Assembly (NCBI GenBank): GCA_034003725.1
Contig: JAVEYB010000008.1
Span: forward strand, 62,001-126,000
Reading direction: 5' to 3'
Origin: Candidatus Zixiibacteriota bacterium
Lineage (GTDB): Bacteria > Zixibacteria > MSB-5A5 > GN15 > FEB-12
Length of the DNA: 64,000 bases
The notes below the pieces were generated by a model. The model searched no databases, was not told the origin of the DNA, and saw nothing but the letters and a program-made list of their open reading frames with translations. Each line of letters opens with the position of its first letter. Position 1 is the stretch's first letter. Both the position numbers and the translations under genes were made by a program. This document shows, piece after piece, positions 1 through 8,512 of the stretch.

Positions 1-1
1 G

Positions 2-652
2 GGCGGGGCGGGATCGATTTCGGATATGCTGTACCGATCGCTGGAGGACGCGATAGAGGCGCGGTTCCGCGCCGCCGACACGGCAGCGCGAGGCGGGCCT
101 ATTCCTCTCGAGCGGGAGACGGCGGTGCCGATCAAGCCCGAGCCGGTCCCGATCGCGAAGCCGGTCCGGCAGCCGATCGAGCTTCCATCCAAAAAGGAAC
201 CGATGCCGGTGGAGTCACCGGCGAAGCAATCGTCTACGGATGTCATCAGGAGTCGATTCGGGGATCTGATCGACCGGGCGGCTGAGGAGCACAATCTGGA
301 CTCGGCGCTGATCGCATCGGTGATCCGAGTCGAATCGGAGGGTGATCCGGCGGCGGTGTCGCCTGCCGGCGCCAAGGGGCTCATGCAGTTGATGGACGGC
401 ACGGCGGCGGAGCTGGGGGTAGTGGATAGTCTCGATCCGGCGCAGAATATAGAGGGTGGGAGCCGCTATCTGGCGGCCATGCTCAAGCGGTTCGGCGACG
501 TTCGGCTGGCGCTGGCCGCCTACAATGCCGGCCCCGGGGCGGTGGAGAGATTCGACGGAGTGCCCCCGTTCAGGGAGACTCGCGAGTACGTCGAGAAAGT
601 CACACGGCTGCTGGATCAAACCCGGTCGACAGACCGAAGCACGGCCCGGTAA
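2..652 (+). CDS. FlgJ-like flagellar muramidase (C-terminal part; 5' end outside window)
   Basis: Peptidoglycan lytic transglycosylase that probably opens the wall for the flagellar rod. The frame is open to the window edge, so the N-terminus is missing. The first visible residues (GSISDMLYRSL) resemble the end of a FlgJ rod-binding domain, which is why the internal ATG at 26 is probably not the true start. A Pro/Lys/Glu-rich linker follows. Then comes an SLT (family 1) domain with the catalytic-Glu motif RVESEGDP (Glu 103 counting from the ATG at 26), the AGAKGLMQLM motif and the AAYNAGPGAV motif. It lies 66 bp before flgN at the head of a hook/filament gene run. The SLT domain is certain. 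The FlgJ assignment rests on context and a short N-terminal match, and a free-standing SLT protein is the alternative. Confidence 0.8.
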   Translation, partial: GGAGSISDMLYRSLEDAIEARFRAADTAARGGPIPLERETAVPIKPEPVPIAKPVRQPIELPSKKEPMPVESPAKQSSTDVIRSRFGDLIDRAAEEHNLDSALIASVIRVESEGDPAAVSPAGAKGLMQLMDGTAAELGVVDSLDPAQNIEGGSRYLAAMLKRFGDVRLALAAYNAGPGAVERFDGVPPFRETREYVEKVTRLLDQTRSTDRSTAR

Positions 653-718
653 CCGGTTAAGAGGTTGGGGTGATCTGTCGATACAGATGATGGACAAAAA
701 CATAGAGACACATGGGAT

Positions 719-1204
719 ATGGTTGACCGTCTGATCACAGTCATCAGCAAGGAAGCTGCGGTTTTTGACACGTACCTGACGCTTCTCGAGCAGCAAAAAG
801 ACGCGCTGGTCTCCAATGACCTCGAGCGTTTGAACGCGATAACGGCGCGGCAGCGTGAAGTGATCGTACAAACGCGGCTGCTCGGCGCCGAGCGCGAGAA
901 GCTGATCGAGGATATCCGGTCGTCGCGCGCAATCGACGGCGATTTGACGTTATCGCGTCTGCTGGATCTGGTCGACGCCGCGCAGGCGTCCCAGTTGACG
1001 CGGCTTCAGGAGCTCATCCTTTCTCTCAACGAGCAGATCAACGACGTGCGTAACACTAATGCGTTATTGCTGAACAAGTCGCGGGAGTCGATCGCCAGCC
1101 TGATGAACCTGCTGGCGCGCATCCAGCATCCCGAGAACACATACAGCCGCGCCGGGACCGGGCGGCAGAGCGACGCCGCGATGGCGGTCGACAGGAGGGC
1201 ATGA
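719..1204 (+). CDS. flgN: FlgN-like flagellar export chaperone
   Basis: 161-residue, almost wholly helical protein of the FlgN type. FlgN is the cytoplasmic chaperone that brings the hook-filament junction proteins FlgK and FlgL to the flagellar export gate. The N-terminal half (YLTLLEQQKDALVSNDLERL) matches the FlgN pattern of a long amphipathic helix followed by NDLERL and a 'QREVI' stretch. The tail is short, Arg-rich and unstructured. The stop overlaps the flgK start (ATGA at 1201-1204), so the two are translationally coupled, as expected for a chaperone and its client. Sequence conservation in this family is weak, so the call rests on pattern plus position. Confidence 0.8.
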   Translation: MVDRLITVISKEAAVFDTYLTLLEQQKDALVSNDLERLNAITARQREVIVQTRLLGAEREKLIEDIRSSRAIDGDLTLSRLLDLVDAAQASQLTRLQELILSLNEQINDVRNTNALLLNKSRESIASLMNLLARIQHPENTYSRAGTGRQSDAAMAVDRRA

Positions 1205-2595
1205 TGCCGGGATTGATGCAGGGACTGGAAGTCGGGAAACGCGCGCTGCTGACGCACCAGATATCGCTTCAGACAATCGGTCACAATATCGCCAACGTCA
1301 ACACGCCGGGCTTCACGCGCCAGCGGGTGACGGTGACCTCGACTTATCCGGAAGACGCCACGTTCGGGCAGATCGGATCCGGGGTGACGGCCACCGGCGT
1401 GCGCCAGATTCGGGACCTGTTTCTGGGGACGCAGTACCGCGAGGCCAAGAAATCCGAAGGGCAGTGGGGATATAAAAGCAAGACGCTTTCACAGATCGAG
1501 TCGCTGTTCAACGAGCCCAACGAGAGTTCGTTAAACGATCTTCTCAACGGCTTTTTCGATTCGTGGTCGCAGCTGGCGACCAACTCCGATTCATCAAACA
1601 ACCGCAAGCTCGTCCTCGCGACCGCCAACCAACTGATCAACGGGATCCGGCAGCTGGCGCAGAAGCTGGACGAACTGCGCACCTCGGTCGACCGCGATAT
1701 GGTGACGATGACCAAGGAGATCAATCAGCTGACGCGGGAGATCGCCGGCATCAACCAGCAGATCAAGTCCCAGGAACTGGGCGGGCAGACCGCGAACGAC
1801 CTTCGGGACCAGCGCGACCTGTTGACCGATCAGCTCGCCGAGTTGATTGACGTGCGCGTGATCGAGAAGGACAACGGCGCCACGATCGTGCAAATGGGAG
1901 GGATGGCGCTGGTGGACGGGGGCGACAGTTTTGATATCGGTGCGGACCTGCAGAACCGCAACGGCCAGCCGATCAGTCAGCTGGTCTGGCAGGGGACGGC
2001 GGTCCAGCTTCGCAACAAGAACGGCCAGCTGGCCGGGCTGATACAGTCACGGGACGAGTTGATACCGCAGTACCAGGCCCAGCTGGATGAGCTGGCCCGG
2101 ACGCTGGTGACGGAGGTCAACGCGATCCACGCGCTCGGTTACGGCCTGGACGGCACGACCGGATACAATTTTTTCGATCCGAATTTCACGGACGCGCTGA
2201 CAATCCGGATCAGCCCCGCCATAACCGAGGACATCAACAAGATGGCGGCGGGACTGACGATCGACGGCGACAACGAAGTCGCGCTGCGGCTCTCGGAACT
2301 GCGCAACAGCGCCGTCATGAGCAACAGCACCCAGTCGATGAATGATTTTTACAGCAGCCTGATAGGGACGTTGGGCGTGGAAACCCACGAGGCGAGTTCG
2401 TTCACGAGCAACTACGAGCTGCTGGCCCAGCAGATCGATAACAGCCGGCAGTCGGTGCAGGGCGTATCGCTGGACGAGGAGTTGGCCAACCTGGTCAAGT
2501 ACCAGCATGCGTACGACGCCGCGGCGCGGGTGATAACGACGATGGACCAGGCGCTCGATACGGTGATCGGCTCGATGGGAATCGTGGGACGATAG
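1201..2595 (+). CDS. flgK: flagellar hook-associated protein 1 (FlgK)
   Basis: Junction protein between hook and filament. Residues 6-50 carry the basal-body/hook N-terminal signature (HNIANVNTPGFTRQRV). The C-terminus (LANLVKYQHAYDAAARVITT...LD) is the typical FlgK coiled coil that ends the axial proteins. Between them lies a helical D1-like region (residues about 95-230) and a short variable domain. At 464 residues it is on the compact side for FlgK, unlike the enlarged FlgL, FliC and FliD of the same cluster. The start overlaps the flgN stop. Confidence 0.95.
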   Translation: MMPGLMQGLEVGKRALLTHQISLQTIGHNIANVNTPGFTRQRVTVTSTYPEDATFGQIGSGVTATGVRQIRDLFLGTQYREAKKSEGQWGYKSKTLSQIESLFNEPNESSLNDLLNGFFDSWSQLATNSDSSNNRKLVLATANQLINGIRQLAQKLDELRTSVDRDMVTMTKEINQLTREIAGINQQIKSQELGGQTANDLRDQRDLLTDQLAELIDVRVIEKDNGATIVQMGGMALVDGGDSFDIGADLQNRNGQPISQLVWQGTAVQLRNKNGQLAGLIQSRDELIPQYQAQLDELARTLVTEVNAIHALGYGLDGTTGYNFFDPNFTDALTIRISPAITEDINKMAAGLTIDGDNEVALRLSELRNSAVMSNSTQSMNDFYSSLIGTLGVETHEASSFTSNYELLAQQIDNSRQSVQGVSLDEELANLVKYQHAYDAAARVITTMDQALDTVIGSMGIVGR

Positions 2596-2642
2596 CTTGA
2601 GACCGGCGTGACAAACAGGACGGCACCAAGGAGGGTCTTTCT

Positions 2643-2993
2643 GTGCTGATTCTTACAAGGAAGTTAGGTGAGTGCATTACGATCGGGGACGAGATTCGCG
2701 TCTCGGTCCTGGGGATTCGCGGGCGGCAGGTGCGTCTCGGGATCGAGGCTCCGTCCAACGTCGTCGTCCACCGCGAGGAGATATACGTGAAGATTCAGGA
2801 AGAGAATCGTAAGGCGCTCAAGACGATCAAAGGGGACCTGATCAACATGGTCAACGTCCTGAAGGACAAGATCAAGGGGACCAGCGAACCGGACGACGCC
2901 GGCATGGTGGATTACAAGGACAACAAGGGCAAGGGACCGAACCGGAAGGACGGTTCGCGTCCGGACCCGCTCAACGATAACAAGTCGGCGTAA
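2643..2993 (+). CDS. csrA: carbon storage regulator CsrA with C-terminal extension
   Basis: RNA-binding translational regulator that recognises GGA motifs in mRNA leaders and acts as a dimer. The core (residues 1-60) is canonical: [10 protein letters not shown] at the start, then VVVHREEIY, including the conserved RNA-contacting R44. The start is GTG, placed by the strong SD AAGGAGGG, which is itself a CsrA-type sequence and so could allow autoregulation. Usual CsrA is 60-75 residues. This one is 116, with a Lys/Asp/Gly-rich, probably disordered tail after residue 60. It sits between flgK and flgL, with its antagonist gene fliW just downstream of flgL, which points to control of flagellin synthesis. 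Confidence 0.95.
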   Translation: MLILTRKLGECITIGDEIRVSVLGIRGRQVRLGIEAPSNVVVHREEIYVKIQEENRKALKTIKGDLINMVNVLKDKIKGTSEPDDAGMVDYKDNKGKGPNRKDGSRPDPLNDNKSA

Positions 2994-3005
2994 GAGGCGA
3001 TCAGG

Positions 3006-4946
3006 ATGCGCGTCACCAACAACATGATCTCGAACCGCGTGGTGTTCAACATGCAGCGGTCGCTGGGTCGGTTTTTCGACCTCGAGACGCAGATGTCGTC
3101 CGGTCGCCGGATCAACAAGCCCTCCGATGATCCAAGTGGTACGCTTCGCGACCTGAATTACCGGACGGAACTGGCGAAAATCGAGCAGTACCAGAAGAAC
3201 ATCAGCCAGGCGCTGAACTGGACGGCGACCTACGACCAGGTTCTCGCGGATACGAAGAATTTCGTATCCGAGGCGAAGGAAATCGCGGTTGCGATGTCCA
3301 ACGATACGTACGATGACATCGCGCGTGAAGCCTCGGCCGGACAGATCCGTTCCCTGATCGACCAGATAACATCGCTGGCCAATACGCGGCTGGAAGACCG
3401 TGCGATATTCGCCGGTCATCGAACGCGAATCACGCCGTTCAACGTGAACGCGACCGGGGCGGTCTACGGCGGCAACAACGGACAAATCGAGTTTGAAGTC
3501 GATAACGGGCAGCGCCTGAGTGTCAACCTTCCGGGAGACGACGTATTTCTGAAGCGGCTGGGGCGGCTCGGGGAGGACAGCGACCTGAATATCGGCGTCA
3601 CCGGCGCCACTCTGTTGAACACGCTGCGCCGCGGCGACGGCGTCGATCAGGCGTCGGGATTCACCGTAACCGACCGGAATCTGAATATCACGGCGACCAT
3701 CGATTTGAGCGATCCGGCGATCACGACGATCGACCAGGCGCTCGCCAAGATAAACGCCGATCTTGCGGCGGCGGGCATTACCGATCTCACGGCCGAGATC
3801 GGCCCCGACGGCAACAATATCCTCTGGAATACGACGCCGAGCGGGCTGGTATCCGGAGCCACCGAACTCGACCGGCTGCATGGCGGCGCCGGAGTGGTGA
3901 CCGAGCCGGGCGTGTTTCGTGTGTTCGACGGCGGGATCATAGATATCACGGTGAACGTGTCCGATGCGGAGACGCTCGACGACGTCATCACCATGTTCAA
4001 CGACGCCATGAATGCGGCATCGGGCTCGTACCCGGAGCTGGCCAACGTTTCGATGACCCTCAACGCTGCAGGCACGGGCCTGCAGATAGACGACACAAAC
4101 GTACCGCCGGTCGGACTTCAGATCGAGGACGCCCTCGACGGCAACAGCATCGCGCAGCAGCTAGGCATCGCCGGCACAATCGGCGCGCAGCGAATCGGCG
4201 ACGATCTCAACCCCGGTTCATCGTTCGCCGTCTCGGAAAACGGCGGGACGACGGCGGCGGACCTGGGATTGCGGGCCGAGTTCCTGGTCGATCATCCCGG
4301 CTCGGATCTCGATGCGTTGCTTACGGTGGACAGTCTGATCGACTCAATTTCAGCGGGCAACGGTTTTGATCGGGGGGAAATCGTCATCTGGCAGGGCGAA
4401 CGCAACCTGGTGATCGATCTGGAGGATCCGACAATCGTGACGATTCAGGACGTGCTGGATCGTTTAAACGGATCGGCGCTCGACATCACGGCAACGATCA
4501 ACGAGGCCGGTACGGGGATTCAGATCGAGAACAACGACCCGACGCGCTCGCTGACCGTGGAAGACGGTCGGGAAAGCCGGGCGGCGAAAGATCTCGGGAT
4601 CTACGGGTCGACGGACATGGTCGGCACGATGATAATGCTGGCCAACGCGCTGGACAACAATGACCGCGACGGTGCGGGGCGGCTTCTGGCGCCGCTCGAC
4701 GCCAGTATCGAAGCGATGCTTGACGCGCGCGGCACGGTAGGCACGAGGACAGTCAGGCTCGAGACGACGAACACGCGGCTGGTGGACATGCATTTGAGTT
4801 TCACCCGGCTGCTTTCGGAAGTAGAAGATGCCGATCTGACCGACGTGCTGACGAAGCTCTCGACGTATGAGGCGAATTATCAATCGGCGCTGATAGCGGG
4901 CGCCAAAATCATACAGCCCAGCCTGCTGGACTTTCTGAACGGGTAG
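3006..4946 (+). CDS. flgL: flagellar hook-associated protein 3 (FlgL), enlarged
   Basis: Second hook-filament junction protein. The N-terminus (MRVTNNMISNRVVFNMQRSL, SSGRRINKPSDDP) and C-terminus (TRLLSEVEDADLTDVLTKLS, IIQPSLLDFL) are typical flagellin-like D0/D1 helices. The protein has 646 residues against roughly 300 in enterobacterial FlgL. The excess is a central insert (about residues 190-560). It contains at least three units resembling the flagellin_IN motif (around 218-272, 303-365 and 456-510), each with an ITxxDALxxIN-like helix followed by a GTGxQIxD-like strand. It lies 12 bp after csrA and 20 bp before fliW. Confidence 0.93.
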   Translation: MRVTNNMISNRVVFNMQRSLGRFFDLETQMSSGRRINKPSDDPSGTLRDLNYRTELAKIEQYQKNISQALNWTATYDQVLADTKNFVSEAKEIAVAMSNDTYDDIAREASAGQIRSLIDQITSLANTRLEDRAIFAGHRTRITPFNVNATGAVYGGNNGQIEFEVDNGQRLSVNLPGDDVFLKRLGRLGEDSDLNIGVTGATLLNTLRRGDGVDQASGFTVTDRNLNITATIDLSDPAITTIDQALAKINADLAAAGITDLTAEIGPDGNNILWNTTPSGLVSGATELDRLHGGAGVVTEPGVFRVFDGGIIDITVNVSDAETLDDVITMFNDAMNAASGSYPELANVSMTLNAAGTGLQIDDTNVPPVGLQIEDALDGNSIAQQLGIAGTIGAQRIGDDLNPGSSFAVSENGGTTAADLGLRAEFLVDHPGSDLDALLTVDSLIDSISAGNGFDRGEIVIWQGERNLVIDLEDPTIVTIQDVLDRLNGSALDITATINEAGTGIQIENNDPTRSLTVEDGRESRAAKDLGIYGSTDMVGTMIMLANALDNNDRDGAGRLLAPLDASIEAMLDARGTVGTRTVRLETTNTRLVDMHLSFTRLLSEVEDADLTDVLTKLSTYEANYQSALIAGAKIIQPSLLDFLNG

Positions 4947-4966
4947 GTGGGAGACGAGGACAGAAT

Positions 4967-5449
4967 ATGTTCGTACAGAGTCTTCGCTTTGGACAATTGG
5001 ATGTGCCCGATGACAAGGTCATCACCATGGCGCGACCCATTCTCGGTTTCGAGCACCTGGCGACGTTTTGCCTGGTGGATATCGAGCAGCTGCGGCCCTT
5101 TTTGTGGTTCCAGTCGCTCGAGGACGAGTCGGTAGCGTTTTTGGTTGCCAACCCGTTGCTGTTTCACCGGGGCTACCGAATCGAGGTGAACCCTCAGGAA
5201 ATCGCCGAACTCGAGGTGCGCGAGGTGTCTTCGGTCGAGACGTACTGTATCGTGACCGTGCCGGACAATCCGCGCGAGATATCGGCAAACCTGCAGGGGC
5301 CGATCCTGGTGAACCCGGAGACGAGACTGGCCAAACAGCTGGTTCTGGTCAACTCACCGTACCGGGTGCAGCATTACCTGCTCGATGCGCTGGAGCGAGC
5401 CGATCACGCCGCCGAACTGCATCCGCAGGAAGAGCTGGTCGAGTTATAA
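4967..5449 (+). CDS. fliW: flagellar assembly factor FliW
   Basis: Cytoplasmic protein that binds both flagellin and CsrA. In the known mechanism, free FliW inhibits CsrA and so allows flagellin translation, while unexported flagellin titrates FliW away. The 160-residue product shows the family pattern: PILGFEHLATFCL near residue 24, FLWFQSLEDESVAFLVANP around 45-62, and a C-terminal ISANLQGPILVNPETRLAKQ motif. It follows flgL by 20 bp. Having csrA, fliW and fliC in one block strongly suggests the partner switch works here. Confidence 0.95.
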   Translation: MFVQSLRFGQLDVPDDKVITMARPILGFEHLATFCLVDIEQLRPFLWFQSLEDESVAFLVANPLLFHRGYRIEVNPQEIAELEVREVSSVETYCIVTVPDNPREISANLQGPILVNPETRLAKQLVLVNSPYRVQHYLLDALERADHAAELHPQEELVEL

Positions 5450-5526
5450 CGGCCGCGGACCGGCGCCTGCGACGGCGCCGTGTCGGCAGCGGAGCTTGGA
5501 CTGCCCCATAGGAAAGGATGGTGTCC

Positions 5527-8238
5527 ATGGCCGGATCGTCGCGCAAGAATCACAAGCGATCCCGGAAAACATCGCGAGCGAACGGGCGCACTCGCGCCGA
5601 GCGTGCTCCTCAGCAGGCGTTCGACGAACTGCTTGCCGACGTCCGACGCGATCCCCAGGACTTCGCGGCCCGGCTTGCGGTGGCGACGTTTTACCTGACG
5701 CACAATCTGCACGACAAGATTCCGGAGGTCCTGGAGCCGGTGCAGAGCCAGTACATGTCACGCGACGTACGTCGGCGCATCCAGTTCGACCGCCTACTCG
5801 CGTTCGGGTATGCCACCACCCATCAATTCACCCGGGCGGAAGAGGCCGTTCGCCGCGGGGTAAGCGCCTGTCCTGACGCGGTGGATTTTCGTTTCATCGA
5901 AGCTTACGTGGCCATTTCGCTCGGGGAATATCGCCGTGCGGTTGACGCCGGGGCCGCGTGCCTCGCATCGATGGAGCGTCACGACCGGGGGGAACGGGTC
6001 GAGGGTGATTTCGCGGTGACACCGGCGCACCGTTCCCAGTTGCTGAACATAATCGGCTCGGCGCATATGGATTCGGGCAGTCTGCGCGATTCGATCGCCC
6101 CGTTCGAGCAGTCTATCCGCCTGGACGGCGGCAACTACCTGCCGTATCTGAATCTTGCCCGCGCCTGGTACCGCCTCGGGGAACGTCAGCGAGCACGGGA
6201 TACCGTGCAGCGGGGGATGGAAGCGTGCCGGCAGGTGCAGGAACTTCGCATGCTCGCCGCCGCCCTGCAGGACAGACCGACGGTGTCGGCGTGCATGATC
6301 GTGAAAAACGAGGAAGAGCTGCTGCCCGGATGTCTTGCGTCGATTCGCGACTGGGTGGACGAGATTGTCGTCGTGGATACCGGATCGAGCGACCGGACGG
6401 TCGCGATAGCCGAGTCCTACGGCGCCCGCGTGTACCACCAGCCGTGGGAGGGCGACTTCTCCAAGCACCGCAATTTCTCGATTGAGCACGCGACATGCGA
6501 CTGGGTGCTGATTATCGACGCAGACGAGGAATTCGTTACCGAAGATGTTTCGAAGTTGAAACCGCTGTTGTCCGACGAGCGCTACGATATCGTGTGCCTT
6601 GACGTCTTCAACGTGTACGCCAACAAGCCCGATCAGGTGACGTTTTTACCGTCGATGCGTCTGTTCCGCCGCCGGCTGAACCTTCGGTATGAAGGAATCG
6701 TTCACAACCAGCTGCGGGTACCTTCGGACGCCCGTACGGCCCGGATCGGCGTGCGCATCAAGCACTATGGATATGGCCTGTCGCAGGAGAAAATGCGGCG
6801 AAAGGTGGAGAGGTCCAGGGCGCTGCTGGAGAAGCAACTGGCCGACAATCCCAACGATCCGTTCGCGCTGTTCAACTACGCGCAACTGCTCCGGGGGAAA
6901 GATGATTTCGATCGGGATGACGCCGAGAGGATTCTTCACGCCGCGACGCGAGTGGTGGAACTGACCGACCCGTCGAAGCGGGGGCGCCGCCACCTGCATC
7001 TGATGGCGCTGGACCAGCTGGCCTGGTGCAATTTCAAGTTGCAGCGATATGACGAGGCGCTGACGGCGTGCGACCAGGCGCTGGAAATCCGGCCTGACTA
7101 CCTGGACGCATTGCTTTTGCGCGGACACATTCTCAGTACCCTGCAGCGGTATGAGGAGGCCCGTCAGTCTTACGTGGCGTATTTGCGGGAGCAGGCAATC
7201 TACGAGCCAAGCAAAGAGCATGATCCGTTGATCCTGCAACATGTCGACAGCCGCACGACGGCTCATTACGGGCTGGCGCTGCTCGCACATGACGAGGGGA
7301 GAACGGACGAGGAGAAAAAGCACCTGCAGAAGGTCGGCGCGCTTACTCCCGGTTACATGAAGTCGGCACTTCGGCTGGGCCAGATTTTGCTGGCCGAGGG
7401 AGACCTCGCCGGGGCGGAGACGCAGTTTCGTATCCAGAGGGAGACAAACCGGGAGGGGGTGGAGGCATTGCTCGGTTTGGCGTCGGTGGCGAATCGGCGG
7501 CAGGATGCCGGGGCGGCCGAACGGTATCTCCACGACGTGCTGGCAATAGAACCTGCCAACACGACGGCGCTTACGAGGCTGGTCGAAATCTGTCGCGACA
7601 GCGGCCGCTACGACCAGGCAGTTGAGTTGCTTGGGCGGGCGAGCGGCGGACCGGGCGGCGATACGGCCAGAGAGACCAGTATCGCGCAGTCGTACTTCGA
7701 GTTGGGCAGATTTCGTGAAGCGGCGGATCACTACCGCAGGATAATCGAACGGGGGGATGCCGGCGCGGAGACCTACAACGACCTGGCCAACTGCTATTTC
7801 AAGCTCGAAGAGCTCGATCAGGCGGAATTGTTCTATCGGGAGGCACTTTCGATCCGGCCGGGCGACTATTCGGCTGCCCGGAATCTGGGTCTGGCGCTGG
7901 CTCGTCAGGAGCGCTATGAAGAGGCCATAGAATTCCTGGAAGCCGTTGCGGGCAGTACGGATGAGTCCGCCGATCTGGTTCCGGTGGTGGGAGATTTATA
8001 TCGGCGGCTGGGTCAGGCCGGTCGGGCGCTCTCATTTTATGAGCGGCATTTGGCGACCAATCCGGGGGACACGCTGGCTCTGTTTCATCTTTCCGAGTGC
8101 TATCTTGCTCTGGGACATACGGATTCGGCAAGAATGGGATATCGGCGCATCTTGCAGATCGATCCGGGTTTTCGCCCGGCTCAGGACCGTATAGCGGCTC
8201 TGAGCGGCGCTTTTGCGGGCGTCGACGCGGGCCGGTAA
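5527..8238 (+). CDS. family 2 glycosyltransferase flanked by TPR arrays; probable flagellin/axial-protein modification
   Basis: Large (903-residue) cytoplasmic protein. Residues about 20-245 form TPR-like helices. Residues about 250-420 are a GT-A/family 2 glycosyltransferase: SACMIVKNEEELLPGCLASI, EIVVVDTGSSDRT and the metal-binding DxD-type IIDADEEF. The remaining ~470 residues are at least eight further TPR units (e.g. KGRRHLHLMALDQLAWCNFK, YNDLANCYFKLEELDQAELF). The ATG at 5527 is chosen because AGGAAAGG (5510-5517) lies 9 nt upstream of it; an in-frame ATG at 5518 would directly abut that SD. The position between fliW and fliC suggests it glycosylates flagellin or hook-associated proteins. 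The acceptor and sugar cannot be read from sequence. Confidence 0.85.
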   Translation: MAGSSRKNHKRSRKTSRANGRTRAERAPQQAFDELLADVRRDPQDFAARLAVATFYLTHNLHDKIPEVLEPVQSQYMSRDVRRRIQFDRLLAFGYATTHQFTRAEEAVRRGVSACPDAVDFRFIEAYVAISLGEYRRAVDAGAACLASMERHDRGERVEGDFAVTPAHRSQLLNIIGSAHMDSGSLRDSIAPFEQSIRLDGGNYLPYLNLARAWYRLGERQRARDTVQRGMEACRQVQELRMLAAALQDRPTVSACMIVKNEEELLPGCLASIRDWVDEIVVVDTGSSDRTVAIAESYGARVYHQPWEGDFSKHRNFSIEHATCDWVLIIDADEEFVTEDVSKLKPLLSDERYDIVCLDVFNVYANKPDQVTFLPSMRLFRRRLNLRYEGIVHNQLRVPSDARTARIGVRIKHYGYGLSQEKMRRKVERSRALLEKQLADNPNDPFALFNYAQLLRGKDDFDRDDAERILHAATRVVELTDPSKRGRRHLHLMALDQLAWCNFKLQRYDEALTACDQALEIRPDYLDALLLRGHILSTLQRYEEARQSYVAYLREQAIYEPSKEHDPLILQHVDSRTTAHYGLALLAHDEGRTDEEKKHLQKVGALTPGYMKSALRLGQILLAEGDLAGAETQFRIQRETNREGVEALLGLASVANRRQDAGAAERYLHDVLAIEPANTTALTRLVEICRDSGRYDQAVELLGRASGGPGGDTARETSIAQSYFELGRFREAADHYRRIIERGDAGAETYNDLANCYFKLEELDQAELFYREALSIRPGDYSAARNLGLALARQERYEEAIEFLEAVAGSTDESADLVPVVGDLYRRLGQAGRALSFYERHLATNPGDTLALFHLSECYLALGHTDSARMGYRRILQIDPGFRPAQDRIAALSGAFAGVDAGR

Positions 8239-8278
8239 GTCGCTGGTACCAGAGCGGAAAAAAAGGCCGGGCTGTCTA

Positions 8279-8305
8279 TTAAGTTAAGACCCCGGATGCC
8301 GAAAA
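8279..8305 (+). promoter_or_regulatory. sigma-28 (FliA)-type promoter of fliC
   Basis: TTAAGTTA (8279-8286), 11 nt, then GCCGAAAA (8298-8305). Against the sigma-28 consensus TAAAGTTT-N11-GCCGATAA this is 6/8 and 7/8 with exact spacing. Transcription would start near 8313, giving a leader of about 200 nt. The anti-sigma-28 gene flgM is in the same cluster. Confidence 0.75.
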
Positions 8306-8312
8306 TGATGAT

Positions 8313-8512
8313 ATAAAAATACGAAGGGTGAATTACGGCACGGGACTGAAGCAGAGGAGGGTCTCAAGGAGGTACAGACGAAGAGAAACGGTGTGAATAG
8401 GACCATCACGACCGATGGACTACGCGACATAGGAAGTGACATGACAGTGAAACCGAGTACGAACACGATGGGTAAGGAAACCTTACTGTAATACTCAAGG
8501 AGGAAGGACCAC
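8313..8512 (+). promoter_or_regulatory. long fliC mRNA leader with paired CsrA-type sites
   Basis: The leader contains CTCAAGGAGG twice, at 8363-8372 and 8494-8503. The second is the fliC SD. The first has no start codon at SD distance. Further GGA triplets lie between them. Just before the SD is a perfect 6-bp hairpin, GTAAGG-AAA-CCTTAC (8472-8486). Two spaced GGA sites, one covering the SD, is the arrangement known from CsrA-controlled flagellin leaders such as Bacillus hag. Binding itself is an inference. Confidence 0.6.

Noticed and set aside
2664-3881. 405-codon open frame on the - strand opposite csrA and flgL
   Set aside because: Both + genes are unmistakable and the antisense product has no recognisable feature.
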